Origin: Halobacillus naozhouensis
GTDB taxonomy: Bacteria > Bacillota > Bacilli > Bacillales > Halobacillaceae
DNA: 64,000 bases
NCBI RefSeq assembly: GCF_029714185.1
Contig: NZ_CP121671.1
Coordinates: forward strand, 3,162,001-3,226,000
Reading direction: 5' to 3'
The position numbers and the translations under genes were made by a program. The number at the start of each line of letters is the position of its first letter. Within the stretch, counting starts at the first letter, position 1. Below are positions 14,671 through 23,700 of the stretch, in pieces. A model generated the notes under the pieces. The model was given only the letters and a program-made list of their open reading frames with translations. It had not been told where the DNA came from and searched no databases.

Positions 14671-17286
14671 CTACCTTTTTATTGAAATCGTTTGTGATTG
14701 ATTAACCTTTAGGGGAACAGTTATCATACCTTGATCTGTGGCTAATCCTTCTTGCTGGTCTTCATTTAAGTTTGTTCGATAAGCTTGCTTCACACTGCCT
14801 TCTATACAGTAGCTGACTTCAGTCGTTTGATCTGAAGGGTTGAATACCCTTAAAATCAATGAATCATTCTGTTCAGACTTCTTCAAGGCACTTAACACAA
14901 CGCCCCCACTCTCTTCCTTCAAAAGTTGATAAGTAAGAGGTGTCTGAAGGCCCGAATCATTTAATTTCATAGCATTGTAAGGAATTTTGTTGTACGTATG
15001 AACAGGTGTCATATACTCCTTAGCCATTTTTGCAATATTAGCTTTCAGTGTGCTCCCTTTGTGAGGAAGGATAGCGAACTCAAGCTTAAGCTTCCCAATC
15101 ATCTGGGAATCTGGTGTCGGCAGCTTAATTCCTGAAGGCCGGCCAGGGCGGCGCAGCATGTTTGCTTTTCCTAAATGACCAATACTTCTGAACAGTGTGA
15201 GCGCAATCGTGTCATAATGCTCTCCGACGATTTCATACTCTCTCGTACTGTTTGTCAGAACACTCATCCCGCGTTCCTCATTCGATATCCCGACATAGTT
15301 TAACATCGGATAAATGGCATCTGGACGCTCACTCCAATTTTCCTTTTCCCAAATATCCATGGCTGAATCATACACATCTCTTTTAATGTGACCAAATTGG
15401 TTGTCAGCAATAGAAAATGATGAAACCAGCCCTGCAGGAATATACGCACGCAGCCTATGATCTTTTGCATGATTATCTAATTCACATGTGACTTCAATTA
15501 GCGATTTATGATTGGGAATATGAAGGGCGAACTGAACGTCTACCAAACTTGTCCTCTCCCCGGTCATTCTCTCCTGAATATCTTCCGGTACGTTCAAGGA
15601 ATAACTGATTTGAATCGTTGCAGCATAATCGTTCTGCTCTACAGCAACCTCTGCTTTCACATCATCGCTGAAAATCAGCTCTTCATTTTCTAATGGAGAA
15701 TAATCGTACTCGTCTCCATCGTCGCCGCCATTTTCCAGCAACAATACCTGGTCATAAAATTTCTCCAGTTGCTTGTCCCAAAAATTTAACGTTCCATTGC
15801 GATTCACTGAGATCGTGTAATAATCCGTTTCAATGGTTTGTTTTGTTTGAATGTTGCTCGCTCGAGATTCTGAATCCTCTATTACGAAAAGAGTTCGATA
15901 CCCCATTGCCGGCAGAGTTAACTTAAGTTGGATTTTATATTTTATAAACGGTTCATAATTGCCGTAATGAACGATTTGACGATCAATCAGGCCGGGATCA
16001 ATTTCTTCTGCATGCAGCACTTCATAATCCGTCTCTTCCCCTTCTTCATTCTGCAGGGAAAAAGCGTTGAACTTCGTAATGACTTCTGTTGTTACTACCT
16101 CTTCCCGCTCATAAGGAAGAAAATTGAACAATGTTAGTCGATCCATCTTATGGCTGGTATCCATCGAATCCACAATCTTGCGCTTATAAAACTCAATCAG
16201 CTGGTCGGTTTTCTCCTCCGCTAAAAAGAGTCGATTCGCTATTTCTCGGTGGACTTTATCGGAACAACAGCAGCCAATGCTGTCATGGGCATGATTTTTC
16301 ATGATTTCTTTCCAGATCAACTCGATCAGTCCGTGGTGATATTCGAATCCTAAATCATAAGCCATGGCGGCCAGTGGTTCCAACACATTTGTAATCTTGT
16401 TTTCGACACGGGTGTTGGCTGCCTTAATGTCCATCCTTGTGGAATAAATACTGCGATGGACACGCATATACTTTCCATCCAGAAATTCTCCGGATATTGT
16501 CGCCAGGTTGGCTTGTTTTTCTATTTCAGCAAAAATATTCTCATATTTACTTAAGAAAAACTCCCGATCTGGATAGAGCTGTTTCAATTTCTCGATGACC
16601 TCATAGATATCCTTTTGAATTGGCATCTGGTCGTGTCCATTAGGGAGGAGCTGATGCTCTGTAGTTGCTCCACGATCAAGGACTGGGAAGTATTTTTCCA
16701 TTCGCTGCTGCAGAGCGGATTCCTCTTGCGGTAAATACTTTCCAATTGCATAGCCAAGCGGGAGCAGCTGGACAAGAACTTTCGAGCCATCCTTCGTTTC
16801 CCAGTAAAATTCCGTTTTATCCGTTCCATGACGTTCCGACGTGCCGCGCCAGAAGATCGTATAGTTAATATCAAACCCGTTTAAAATATGGGGCATTTGC
16901 GCTGATTGACCGAAAGAATCAGGCAGGTAGCCGATCCTCATCGGACTGCCAAATTCCTTGCTGTCCTTAATCCCATACAATAAATTTCGAACAATTGATT
17001 CTCCGCCGACCACCATTTCATCAGTTTGTGTGTACCACGGACCAATGATCAGCTTGCCTGCTTGTACTAGTTTTTTCACGCGATCCTTCGCTTCAGGTTT
17101 TACAGCAAAGTAATCCTCTAAAATGGATGTCTGTCCATCTAATACGTAGTAAGGATAATCAGGATCATGTTCTAGACGATCCATAATTTCTTCCATATTG
17201 TTGACGAGTAATATTCGTGATTCCTCTGTTGAAAAGTACCATTCACGATCCCAATGCATATGGGGTACGATGTGCACCTGCTTCAT
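14671..17286 (-). CDS. mngB: GH38 alpha-mannosidase, probable mannosylglycerate hydrolase
   Basis: 871 residues, the length of bacterial MngB-type enzymes. The start MKQVHIVPHMHWDREWYFST holds the zinc ligands His10 and Asp12 of the GH38 HxD motif, and GYLPDSFGQSAQMPH carries the nucleophile Asp. An HAHDSIGCCCSD-type segment supplies the distal metal histidine. There is no signal peptide. In E. coli MngB cleaves 2-O-(6-phospho-alpha-mannosyl)-D-glycerate to mannose 6-phosphate and glycerate. Its position 24 nt after a MngA-like PTS gene, with manA nearby, supports that reaction here. Some GH38 PTS partners act on other phospho-mannosides, so the exact substrate is inferred. Confidence 0.8.
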   Translation of the reverse strand: MKQVHIVPHMHWDREWYFSTEESRILLVNNMEEIMDRLEHDPDYPYYVLDGQTSILEDYFAVKPEAKDRVKKLVQAGKLIIGPWYTQTDEMVVGGESIVRNLLYGIKDSKEFGSPMRIGYLPDSFGQSAQMPHILNGFDINYTIFWRGTSERHGTDKTEFYWETKDGSKVLVQLLPLGYAIGKYLPQEESALQQRMEKYFPVLDRGATTEHQLLPNGHDQMPIQKDIYEVIEKLKQLYPDREFFLSKYENIFAEIEKQANLATISGEFLDGKYMRVHRSIYSTRMDIKAANTRVENKITNVLEPLAAMAYDLGFEYHHGLIELIWKEIMKNHAHDSIGCCCSDKVHREIANRLFLAEEKTDQLIEFYKRKIVDSMDTSHKMDRLTLFNFLPYEREEVVTTEVITKFNAFSLQNEEGEETDYEVLHAEEIDPGLIDRQIVHYGNYEPFIKYKIQLKLTLPAMGYRTLFVIEDSESRASNIQTKQTIETDYYTISVNRNGTLNFWDKQLEKFYDQVLLLENGGDDGDEYDYSPLENEELIFSDDVKAEVAVEQNDYAATIQISYSLNVPEDIQERMTGERTSLVDVQFALHIPNHKSLIEVTCELDNHAKDHRLRAYIPAGLVSSFSIADNQFGHIKRDVYDSAMDIWEKENWSERPDAIYPMLNYVGISNEERGMSVLTNSTREYEIVGEHYDTIALTLFRSIGHLGKANMLRRPGRPSGIKLPTPDSQMIGKLKLEFAILPHKGSTLKANIAKMAKEYMTPVHTYNKIPYNAMKLNDSGLQTPLTYQLLKEESGGVVLSALKKSEQNDSLILRVFNPSDQTTEVSYCIEGSVKQAYRTNLNEDQQEGLATDQGMITVPLKVNQSQTISIKR

Positions 17287-17310
17287 TCGTAATCCCTCCC
17301 CTTGTCTCTT

Positions 17311-19266
17311 TTAATTAGCGGCTGGTTCCATCTCGATGTTTTCTTCAGCCTCTAGTGTTCTGGATTGTTTTTTCAATTTATTCTTACGAGTGATGATGAG
17401 TAAAATCATGGAAATAAATGCGCCAAGTATGGCAGCTCCGAACCAGATACTAGCGGCTGTTAATAATGGCGGACCTTCAAGCAGGGCGAGTGAAAAGATT
17501 CCTGCTCCCGGTACGTTTAAGCCTATTCCGAAGTAAGCTACAATTCCGCCTGTGACAGCTGAACCTGCTACCAGTGAAGGTATGACTCGGAGTGGATCAT
17601 TAATCATAAATGGGATCGCACCTTCTGTAATCCCGGCCAGGCCAAGCAGCCATGTTTGTTTTCCAACTTCCTGTTCAGGTTTCGTAAAGTATTTTCTGCC
17701 TATGATCGTCGCCCCGGTTACAGCAAAGGCTGAGACCATTTTGACAGAAGCAAAAGCAGCATATGGCATAATATTACCGCTTGCCATTGCACCAATACAG
17801 AACGTATAGGCAGCTTTATTAACCGGACCACCGAGATCGAAGGAAACCATAGCTCCTAAAATAATCCCAAGCAGGATGGCATTTCCACCGGACAACCCTT
17901 CCAGCCAGTTAATTAAACCGGTGTTTATGGCTGCCAAAGGCTCTCCAATAACAAATAGCATAATCGCACCAACGGAAAGCGTCCCTACAACCGGATATAG
18001 CCAAAAACTGACGAAACCAGCAAATGTCCCTGATGTTTGCACATTTTTCTTAAGAAACTTAATGATATAACCGGCAAGGAAACCACCGAGCATACCACCT
18101 AAAAAGCCACTGCCAATCAAGTTCGCCGCAATCCCGGCAGCAAAACCTGGGCCGAGTGCAGGCTTATCAGCAATAGAGTAAGCCATGTATGCTGATAAGA
18201 CTGGAACCATGAGTGTTCCAAGCATTGTGCCGCCTAGTTGACGCAGCAACCACAGCCAGGACCCTTCTTCTGCATAAACCTCCTGTAATCCAAACGCCTG
18301 TGAGACAAGTACAGCAAAAGCCAGTGTCATTCCACCAGCGACAATAATCGGAATTATATAGGAAATACCAGTCATAATAGAATCTTTAATCTCTGTTTTA
18401 AATGGTTTACTTTCAGGCTCTTCTTCTTCGTCTATTTCCTGAAAGTTATCGTGTGATGTCGGGGCCTGATCCGATTTCGCAATTGCCTCTTCAAGGATCC
18501 CTTTCGCATTCTTTAAAGGCGCGGCAACGGTTGTTTTCACCTTAGGTAATTTGGAAAACCTCTCAGGATCTTTAACAGCAACATCCGCTGCAAAGATAAC
18601 CGCATCAGCCTGGATAACATGGCGCTTTGAGTGCCGATCCTCGATGCCATTTGCCCCTTGCTTTTCAACGGCAACTTTAACATTCAATTCTTTCCCTGCT
18701 CTCACGAGAGCCTCTGCTGCCATATAGGTGTGAGCAATCCCTGCTGGACAAGCTGTCACCGCAAGAATGGTTCTACTTACTTCCTGCTCGCTTGATTCTT
18801 TTTCCTCTTCTTCATGGTCAAGAGCTGCAAAGAATTGGTCACTAGTTTTCGCCTGCATCAGTCTTTCTTTATAGGTTGGATCTGCCAGTCTTGTCATGAG
18901 TTCTGCGAGCAAATTCAAGTGGGTTGACCCTGCCTCCTCTTTGGGAATAGCCAGAAGCATGACGAGTTCCACTCGATTCTCTTCCTCAATACTCTCCCAA
19001 TCCTCTAGAGGCGTTTCAAGCGTGGCAACTGCGAAAGCTGCCTCCTTAACCGCTTTAGATTTGCCGTGAGGAATCGCTAATCCTCCTTCAAATCCTGTTG
19101 GAGATAAGGCTTCTCGTTCTATAACAGCCTGGTAAAAATCCTCTTTGGAGTGAAGCTTGCCGTTGTTATTCAGCTGATCGACTAAATAACGAATCGCTTC
19201 ATCTTTTGTGGAAAAGGATTGATACGTACTGATTAAGTCAGATGAGGTCAAACTTTGTAATCTCAT
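17311..19266 (-). CDS. mngA: Fructose-family PTS EIIABC, probable mannosylglycerate permease
   Basis: 651 residues from the ATG at 19266 (GAGGAGG 8 nt upstream; a GTG lies directly before). The domains in order are EIIA (about 1-150, phosphorylated His67 in AIPHGKS), EIIB (about 165-265, Cys173 in TACPAGIAHTYMAAEAL) and EIIC (about 295-630, about ten membrane segments). It imports and phosphorylates its sugar in one step. The fusion order and the coupling to a GH38 enzyme match E. coli MngA for 2-O-alpha-mannosyl-D-glycerate, a compatible solute of salty environments. It is transcribed from a region with a cre-like site at 19323-19336. Confidence 0.8.
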   Translation of the reverse strand: MRLQSLTSSDLISTYQSFSTKDEAIRYLVDQLNNNGKLHSKEDFYQAVIEREALSPTGFEGGLAIPHGKSKAVKEAAFAVATLETPLEDWESIEEENRVELVMLLAIPKEEAGSTHLNLLAELMTRLADPTYKERLMQAKTSDQFFAALDHEEEEKESSEQEVSRTILAVTACPAGIAHTYMAAEALVRAGKELNVKVAVEKQGANGIEDRHSKRHVIQADAVIFAADVAVKDPERFSKLPKVKTTVAAPLKNAKGILEEAIAKSDQAPTSHDNFQEIDEEEEPESKPFKTEIKDSIMTGISYIIPIIVAGGMTLAFAVLVSQAFGLQEVYAEEGSWLWLLRQLGGTMLGTLMVPVLSAYMAYSIADKPALGPGFAAGIAANLIGSGFLGGMLGGFLAGYIIKFLKKNVQTSGTFAGFVSFWLYPVVGTLSVGAIMLFVIGEPLAAINTGLINWLEGLSGGNAILLGIILGAMVSFDLGGPVNKAAYTFCIGAMASGNIMPYAAFASVKMVSAFAVTGATIIGRKYFTKPEQEVGKQTWLLGLAGITEGAIPFMINDPLRVIPSLVAGSAVTGGIVAYFGIGLNVPGAGIFSLALLEGPPLLTAASIWFGAAILGAFISMILLIITRKNKLKKQSRTLEAEENIEMEPAAN

Positions 19267-19322
19267 CACTATTGCCTCCTCACATGCATAATTTTAACTT
19301 GACCTTAGCTTAGCACAGGCGA

Positions 19323-19336
19323 GGTAAGCGCTTGCT
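19323..19336. promoter_or_regulatory. Candidate cre site upstream of mngA
   Basis: GGTAAGCGCTTGCT matches the CcpA consensus TGWNANCGNTNNCA at 12 of 14 positions (the first and last bases differ) with an intact AAGCGCTT core. It lies about 55 bp before the mngA start, where it could repress the promoter. Confidence 0.5.
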
Positions 19337-19356
19337 TATTTGAAAAAAAGTACACG

Positions 19357-19409
19357 AAAAAACAAAAAGAAACCGTTTACATGTGTATTTATACACATCA
19401 TACAGTTTC
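19357..19409 (-). terminator. Terminator of the rpiR-type regulator gene
   Basis: A two-part hairpin on the minus strand (outer arms 19402-19409 / 19369-19376, inner arms ATGTGTAT / ATACACAT at 19381-19398) followed by a T-rich tract. It overlaps the stop codon of the regulator and separates its transcript from mngA. Confidence 0.75.
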
Positions 19410-20126
19410 CCAAAAGATATTAGATAATACTTGCAAGGCGAGCATCACCGGGGCTTTATCAGAAGTATTGTAGTTCTCAAGCATCCGTTTAGGAGAGTAA
19501 AAGAAAAAGCTATAGTCAGCGTTAGCCTGCAGCGTGTTGCGGGTGAAATGTGTCAGGGAGATAATGGTGACATCTCGTGATTTAGCCAAGTCCACCATTT
19601 CTAATATTTGCTGCGTTTCTCCGGACATGCTGATCAACAAGAGGACATCATGTTTATTGGCGTGATTGATGGCATACACAGCATCATGACGATGCAAGAA
19701 GAACTCTGCTGCTTTTCCACCGATTTTAAGGTGAGTGGAGAGAATTTCGCAAAAGGGGACCGTATCGCCAACCCCAAATACGTAGACTTGCTCCGAATGA
19801 TGAATTTTCTTAGCAATTTGGATTAGCCTTTCTTGATCCAGCAGCTCAAGCGTTCGCTTCATATTATACTGGATGCTGTTATCCTGCTCTGCTTCCTCTC
19901 CCTGAACTTCCTCCTTCAGATTATTTTTTAACTGGGAGAACCCATCGTACCCAAGCTTTTTGGACAAACGTGTAATGGTGTTCGGTACGGTGTACAGCGT
20001 CTCGGCCAAAGCTTGAATCGACGTGCTGATTACTGTTGTTTTATGGTCAAGAATATAGTTGACAATCTGATCGTCTGTATCATTTAGCTTGTACTCATAC
20101 TTATGGGCACGATCCTGCAAATTCAT
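19398..20126 (-). CDS. RpiR-family regulator of the mannosylglycerate genes
   Basis: 242 residues from the ATG at 20126 (MNLQDRAHKYEYKLN, GAGGTGA upstream); the frame from 20186 adds 20 residues without a ribosome site. It has an N-terminal HTH_6 domain (about 10-85, with SIQALAETLYTVPNTITRLSKKLGY as the helix-turn-helix) and a C-terminal SIS sugar-phosphate-binding domain (about 105-235, with YVFGVGDTVPFCEI and LLISMSGETQQIL). It would sense a phosphosugar made by MngA/MngB, such as mannose 6-phosphate. E. coli uses a GntR-type MngR, so the regulator family differs here. It lies upstream of mngA on the same strand but ends in its own terminator. Confidence 0.82.
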   Translation of the reverse strand: MNLQDRAHKYEYKLNDTDDQIVNYILDHKTTVISTSIQALAETLYTVPNTITRLSKKLGYDGFSQLKNNLKEEVQGEEAEQDNSIQYNMKRTLELLDQERLIQIAKKIHHSEQVYVFGVGDTVPFCEILSTHLKIGGKAAEFFLHRHDAVYAINHANKHDVLLLISMSGETQQILEMVDLAKSRDVTIISLTHFTRNTLQANADYSFFFYSPKRMLENYNTSDKAPVMLALQVLSNIFWETV

Positions 20127-20303
20127 TCGTTCGTCACCTCTAATCCATCTTGTTAAAAGTAGTCTAATTGTAACACGAGACTGCACTCCCAGCTGTTAAA
20201 ACTTCATCAGGTTAAAAATCATCTCGGCAACATCATATCCGCATTCAGGATTATGGTACAATACCTGTAATGACATCAACTATTCAAAGAGGTGTAAGCT
20301 GCA

Positions 20304-21260
20304 ATGTATAACGAACCCATTTTTCTACAACCAGAGTTTAAAGAACGAATCTGGGGTGGCACGAAACTGAACGAGATCTTCAATTATGATATTCCCTCTG
20401 AAACTACCGGAGAATGCTGGGGGATTTCCGGGCATGCCAATGGAGCCAATCGAATTAAGAACGGCCCGCTGCAAGGGAAAACGTTAGCCGAAGCCTGGAG
20501 CCATCACCGTGAACTTTTCGACAATGAAGAGGGCGAAGAATTTCCACTGCTCGTGAAAATTCTCGATTCAAAGAAAGACCTGTCTGTTCAAGTGCACCCG
20601 AATGATGAGTATGCTAGGGATGTTGAACAGCAGAACTACGGCAAAACGGAATGCTGGTATGTGATAGATTGTGAAGAAGGTGCCGAAATTATTTTTGGTC
20701 ATCATGCGAAAAGCCAGGAACAATTGGCAGCCATGGTGGAACAGAGCCAATGGAATGACCTGCTGCACCGCATCCCCGTCAAACCTGGCGATTTCTATTA
20801 TGTGCCAAGCGGGACGATTCATGCGATTGGGGAAGGCATTCAAATTTTAGAAACGCAGCAAAGCTCCGATATTACGTATCGTGTGTATGACTACGATCGT
20901 ACAGATAAAAATGGCGAGAAGCGCGAACTGCATTTAGACCGCTCGCTCGATGTCACGAATGTGCCGCATGTGAATCCAGTGCTTGAACGTACGCAATGGT
21001 CCGAGGATGGCATAGATAAGGAAAAGCTTGTCGAGGAAACCTATTTCACGGTTCATCACTGGACCTTACAGGATAAAAGCCATCGTATTACGTCTGAGAA
21101 CTATCAACTGTTCAGCGTGTTAGACGGTGAAGGAACGCTAACGACGGATAAAGGAATCTTTTCGTTTGTAAAAGGAGATCACTTCATCATCCCTGCGACC
21201 GTTGAATCCTATATGCTTGAAGGCACAGCCTCCTTCATTACATCTGTTTCAAATAAATAA
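20304..21260 (+). CDS. manA: Mannose-6-phosphate isomerase, class I
   Basis: 318 residues, the compact Bacillus type of phosphomannose isomerase. It interconverts mannose 6-phosphate and fructose 6-phosphate in the cytosol. Visible zinc-site and family motifs are VQVHPNDEYA (about 91-100), GKTECWYVID (about 112-121) and GTIHAIGEGIQILETQQSS (about 171-189). GAGGTG precedes the ATG. It is divergent from the RpiR gene, and its product is the needed next step for mannose 6-phosphate released by MngB, so it probably belongs to the same pathway. It also fits fructose 6-phosphate metabolism next to scrK. Confidence 0.93.
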   Translation: MYNEPIFLQPEFKERIWGGTKLNEIFNYDIPSETTGECWGISGHANGANRIKNGPLQGKTLAEAWSHHRELFDNEEGEEFPLLVKILDSKKDLSVQVHPNDEYARDVEQQNYGKTECWYVIDCEEGAEIIFGHHAKSQEQLAAMVEQSQWNDLLHRIPVKPGDFYYVPSGTIHAIGEGIQILETQQSSDITYRVYDYDRTDKNGEKRELHLDRSLDVTNVPHVNPVLERTQWSEDGIDKEKLVEETYFTVHHWTLQDKSHRITSENYQLFSVLDGEGTLTTDKGIFSFVKGDHFIIPATVESYMLEGTASFITSVSNK

Positions 21261-21264
21261 AACG

Positions 21265-21306
21265 AGAAGCCAGCTTCCAAGGCGACCCTGGAAACTGGCT
21301 TCTTTT
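21265..21306. terminator. Bidirectional terminator between manA and scrK
   Basis: Arms AGAAGCCAGCTTCCA and TGGAAACTGGCTTCT (one mismatch) around a 9-nt loop, followed by TTTTT on the plus strand and preceded by an A-rich run for the minus strand. Confidence 0.85.
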
Positions 21307-21311
21307 TACCT

Positions 21312-22181
21312 TTATGAGTTTGCCGCTAGTAAAAGTGCTCCCTTAATCCCAGCTTCGTCCGTCAAGCCCGGCGGAACAATATAATCATCAATATGCTCCG
21401 GGGACAACAATGGTGAGCTGACATAGCCCGCCAGCATGTCCACTACTTGGTTACGAACCAGGCCAAAGAGATGCTCCTGCTGCATGACACCTCCACCCAT
21501 AATAATCCGCTCTGGGGATAGAATGTAAATGTAATTCACGAGAGCCTGAGCTAAATAATACGCTTCGATTTCCCACACTTTTTCATCATTAGCCAATTCT
21601 TTACCTGCTTTTCCCCAGCGTTTCTCAAGTGCAGGTCCGGCTGCCATCCCTTCTAAGCAATCACCGTGATAAGGGCATGTACCATCAAATGAATCTTCCT
21701 CATGGCGCTTGATTGCAATATGGCCCATTTCTGGATGTGAAAGTCCCTTTAACGTAGCTCCGTTCACCATTGCGCCAGCCCCGATACCTGTCCCAACTGT
21801 AATATAAAGACACGAATCCACATCTGTGGCATTTCCCCATGCCGCCTCTGATAATGCGGCCACATTTACGTCTGTATCGACCTTCACTGGGACAGCTAAT
21901 TCCTCGGTCAGACGTTGGACGAGCGGGAAATCCACCCAATCGGTCTTCGGTGTCTCCTGGATGGTCCCATAACTGTCGCTCTGTTCATTTACATCTATCG
22001 GCCCGAAACTGCCGATTCCCATTCGTTCAATTCCTTTGCCTTTGAAAAACTGGCACACCGCCGGCATCGTAATGTCAGGGTATTGAGTCGGAATGACTGT
22101 CTTTTCAAAAACTTGCCCTTCTTCATTGCCGATGGCGCACACAAACTTCGTACCGCCTGCTTCAATCGCTCCTATTTTCAT
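21312..22181 (-). CDS. scrK: ROK-family fructokinase
   Basis: 289 residues. N-terminal ATP-binding GAIEAGGTKFVCAIG (about 4-18), catalytic Asp in KVDTDVNVAALSEA, phosphate loop YITVGTGIGAGA, and the zinc motif CPYHGDCLEG (about 167-176) mark a fructokinase of the B. subtilis GmuE/YdhR type. It phosphorylates fructose released from sucrose 6-phosphate to fructose 6-phosphate. It is the last gene of scrA-scrB-scrK, 18 nt after scrB. Confidence 0.9.
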   Translation of the reverse strand: MKIGAIEAGGTKFVCAIGNEEGQVFEKTVIPTQYPDITMPAVCQFFKGKGIERMGIGSFGPIDVNEQSDSYGTIQETPKTDWVDFPLVQRLTEELAVPVKVDTDVNVAALSEAAWGNATDVDSCLYITVGTGIGAGAMVNGATLKGLSHPEMGHIAIKRHEEDSFDGTCPYHGDCLEGMAAGPALEKRWGKAGKELANDEKVWEIEAYYLAQALVNYIYILSPERIIMGGGVMQQEHLFGLVRNQVVDMLAGYVSSPLLSPEHIDDYIVPPGLTDEAGIKGALLLAANS

Positions 22182-22199
22182 GGCTTCAGTTCCTTTCCC

Positions 22200-23630
22200 T
22201 TAAAAATGAATCACATCGTCTCTCAAACTCCAAACCTTCACATTCGCAGTAGTAGATACTTCTATTTTCACTTCAACTGTTCGTGCTTCTGTGTCAGCAA
22301 ACATGCGTGACGTAAACACTTCTTCTCCGTCATTTACGAAAATTTCAACAGAGGACCGATCGATGTATAGCTGCAACTGGTTCACTCCTTGCGGCAGTCT
22401 ACAGCTGCGCGATTCAACCGTCCCATTGAGGGCAGGGCGCAAGAGTGTCAGCAGCCCACTATCTCGTTCGTAAACCAACCGTGCGTAGTTCAACAGGTTG
22501 ACCTCTTCAATAGGCCCGTCTATTTGCATTTCAGACACCCTGTCCAGTTCAAAAATACCTTTTTCCGCAACCTGCTCATCATACCGTTGCACGGTTCGCA
22601 AATCTGTTAGTTCTGTCACTGGACGCTGGATCAATTTGTCGTTTTCAAGACTTAACTCTCTCGGAATCGTCATACAGTGAACCCAATGGTAGCGGTGTGT
22701 CGGCTGCGCCTTTTCTTCCTGATCCGGACACCCCATCCAGCCAACTAACAGGCGTCTGCCTTTGTCGTCACACGTTGTCTGCGGAGCATAAAATTCAAAG
22801 CCACGGTCAAGTTCTTCAAACCGGTTATGCTGAAATTGCGCTTGCTGGTAATCTAGTTTTCCTACAACATAGCCTGTCTGATAAAGATTATTATAATTGA
22901 TACCATCAGCTTCGACGCCTTGTGGGGAAAAGAGAAGCACATCTTGCCCGTTCAAAGTAAACAGGTCGGGACATTCCCACATGTAACCGAGATATCCGAA
23001 TTCTTTTCCCGCTGAATGTGACAATTCTCCTCTGAACCCCCATTCCTTCGCATCCTCTGATTCAAACAGAACAACACATCCATAGAGATCCTCGGTCTGT
23101 GCACCAATCACCATGTACCAATGGTCGCCATGCTTCCACACTTTTGGATCACGGAAATGCGGCGTGTACCCTTGCGGCAATTCAATCTCAACACCATTTT
23201 TAACAAACTCGATGCCATTGACCGATTCAGCCGAGCATTGATAGGTTTCCCGTTGACCGTTTTCATCTTTCACATTTCCAGTATAATAGATTTTCATTTT
23301 CCCGTCATAATCAATCGCACTGCCTGAGTAGCAGCCGCTTTGATCAAACCAGTCACTCGGCGTCAGGGCGGTCGGTTCCAGTTTCCATTCCACTAGATTG
23401 TCGGAACTGAAATGGCCCCAGAACTTGGCACCGTGCCCTGTGTGAAACGGCATCCATTGAAAGTATAGATGATACGTACCCTTCCACTGGATCCAGCCGT
23501 TCGGGTCATTGAGCAGTCCGACTGGTGGAGACATGTGAAACGCCTGCCTGTAAGGATCCTGCTTCACGATTTCCTGATGTGTTTCGATAGCTGTATCTGC
23601 TTGTTCTCTTAACCTTCGATCATTGCTCAT
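22200..23630 (-). CDS. scrB: GH32 sucrose-6-phosphate hydrolase
   Basis: 476 residues, typical for cytoplasmic invertases. The nucleophile motif GLLNDPNGW (about 38-46), the transition-state motif FRDPKVW (about 157-163) and the acid/base motif WECPDLF (about 213-219) are all intact, followed by the C-terminal beta-sandwich. There is no signal peptide. It splits sucrose 6-phosphate made by the PTS into glucose 6-phosphate and fructose. The ribosome site is GGTGGAGG. A hairpin at 23650-23688 lies between scrA and this gene. Confidence 0.93.
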   Translation of the reverse strand: MSNDRRLREQADTAIETHQEIVKQDPYRQAFHMSPPVGLLNDPNGWIQWKGTYHLYFQWMPFHTGHGAKFWGHFSSDNLVEWKLEPTALTPSDWFDQSGCYSGSAIDYDGKMKIYYTGNVKDENGQRETYQCSAESVNGIEFVKNGVEIELPQGYTPHFRDPKVWKHGDHWYMVIGAQTEDLYGCVVLFESEDAKEWGFRGELSHSAGKEFGYLGYMWECPDLFTLNGQDVLLFSPQGVEADGINYNNLYQTGYVVGKLDYQQAQFQHNRFEELDRGFEFYAPQTTCDDKGRRLLVGWMGCPDQEEKAQPTHRYHWVHCMTIPRELSLENDKLIQRPVTELTDLRTVQRYDEQVAEKGIFELDRVSEMQIDGPIEEVNLLNYARLVYERDSGLLTLLRPALNGTVESRSCRLPQGVNQLQLYIDRSSVEIFVNDGEEVFTSRMFADTEARTVEVKIEVSTTANVKVWSLRDDVIHF

Positions 23631-23649
23631 ACAATTCCTCCACCTTCAT

Positions 23650-23688
23650 GAAAAAGAAGACCCAGTAGACGCTACCAGGTCCTTTTTC
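23650..23688 (-). terminator. Intercistronic terminator-like hairpin between scrA and scrB
   Basis: Arms GAAAAAG..GACC and GGTC.CTTTTTC plus an inner GTAG/CTAC stem, followed on the minus strand by CTTTTTC. It may lower scrB-scrK expression relative to scrA or protect the 3' end of the scrA transcript. Confidence 0.6.
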
Positions 23689-23700
23689 AATATAATTACA

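Noticed and set aside
14455..14685. 76-codon plus-strand frame after the GH3 gene
   Set aside because: It runs through the mngB terminator hairpin, has no ribosome site and has an unlikely composition.
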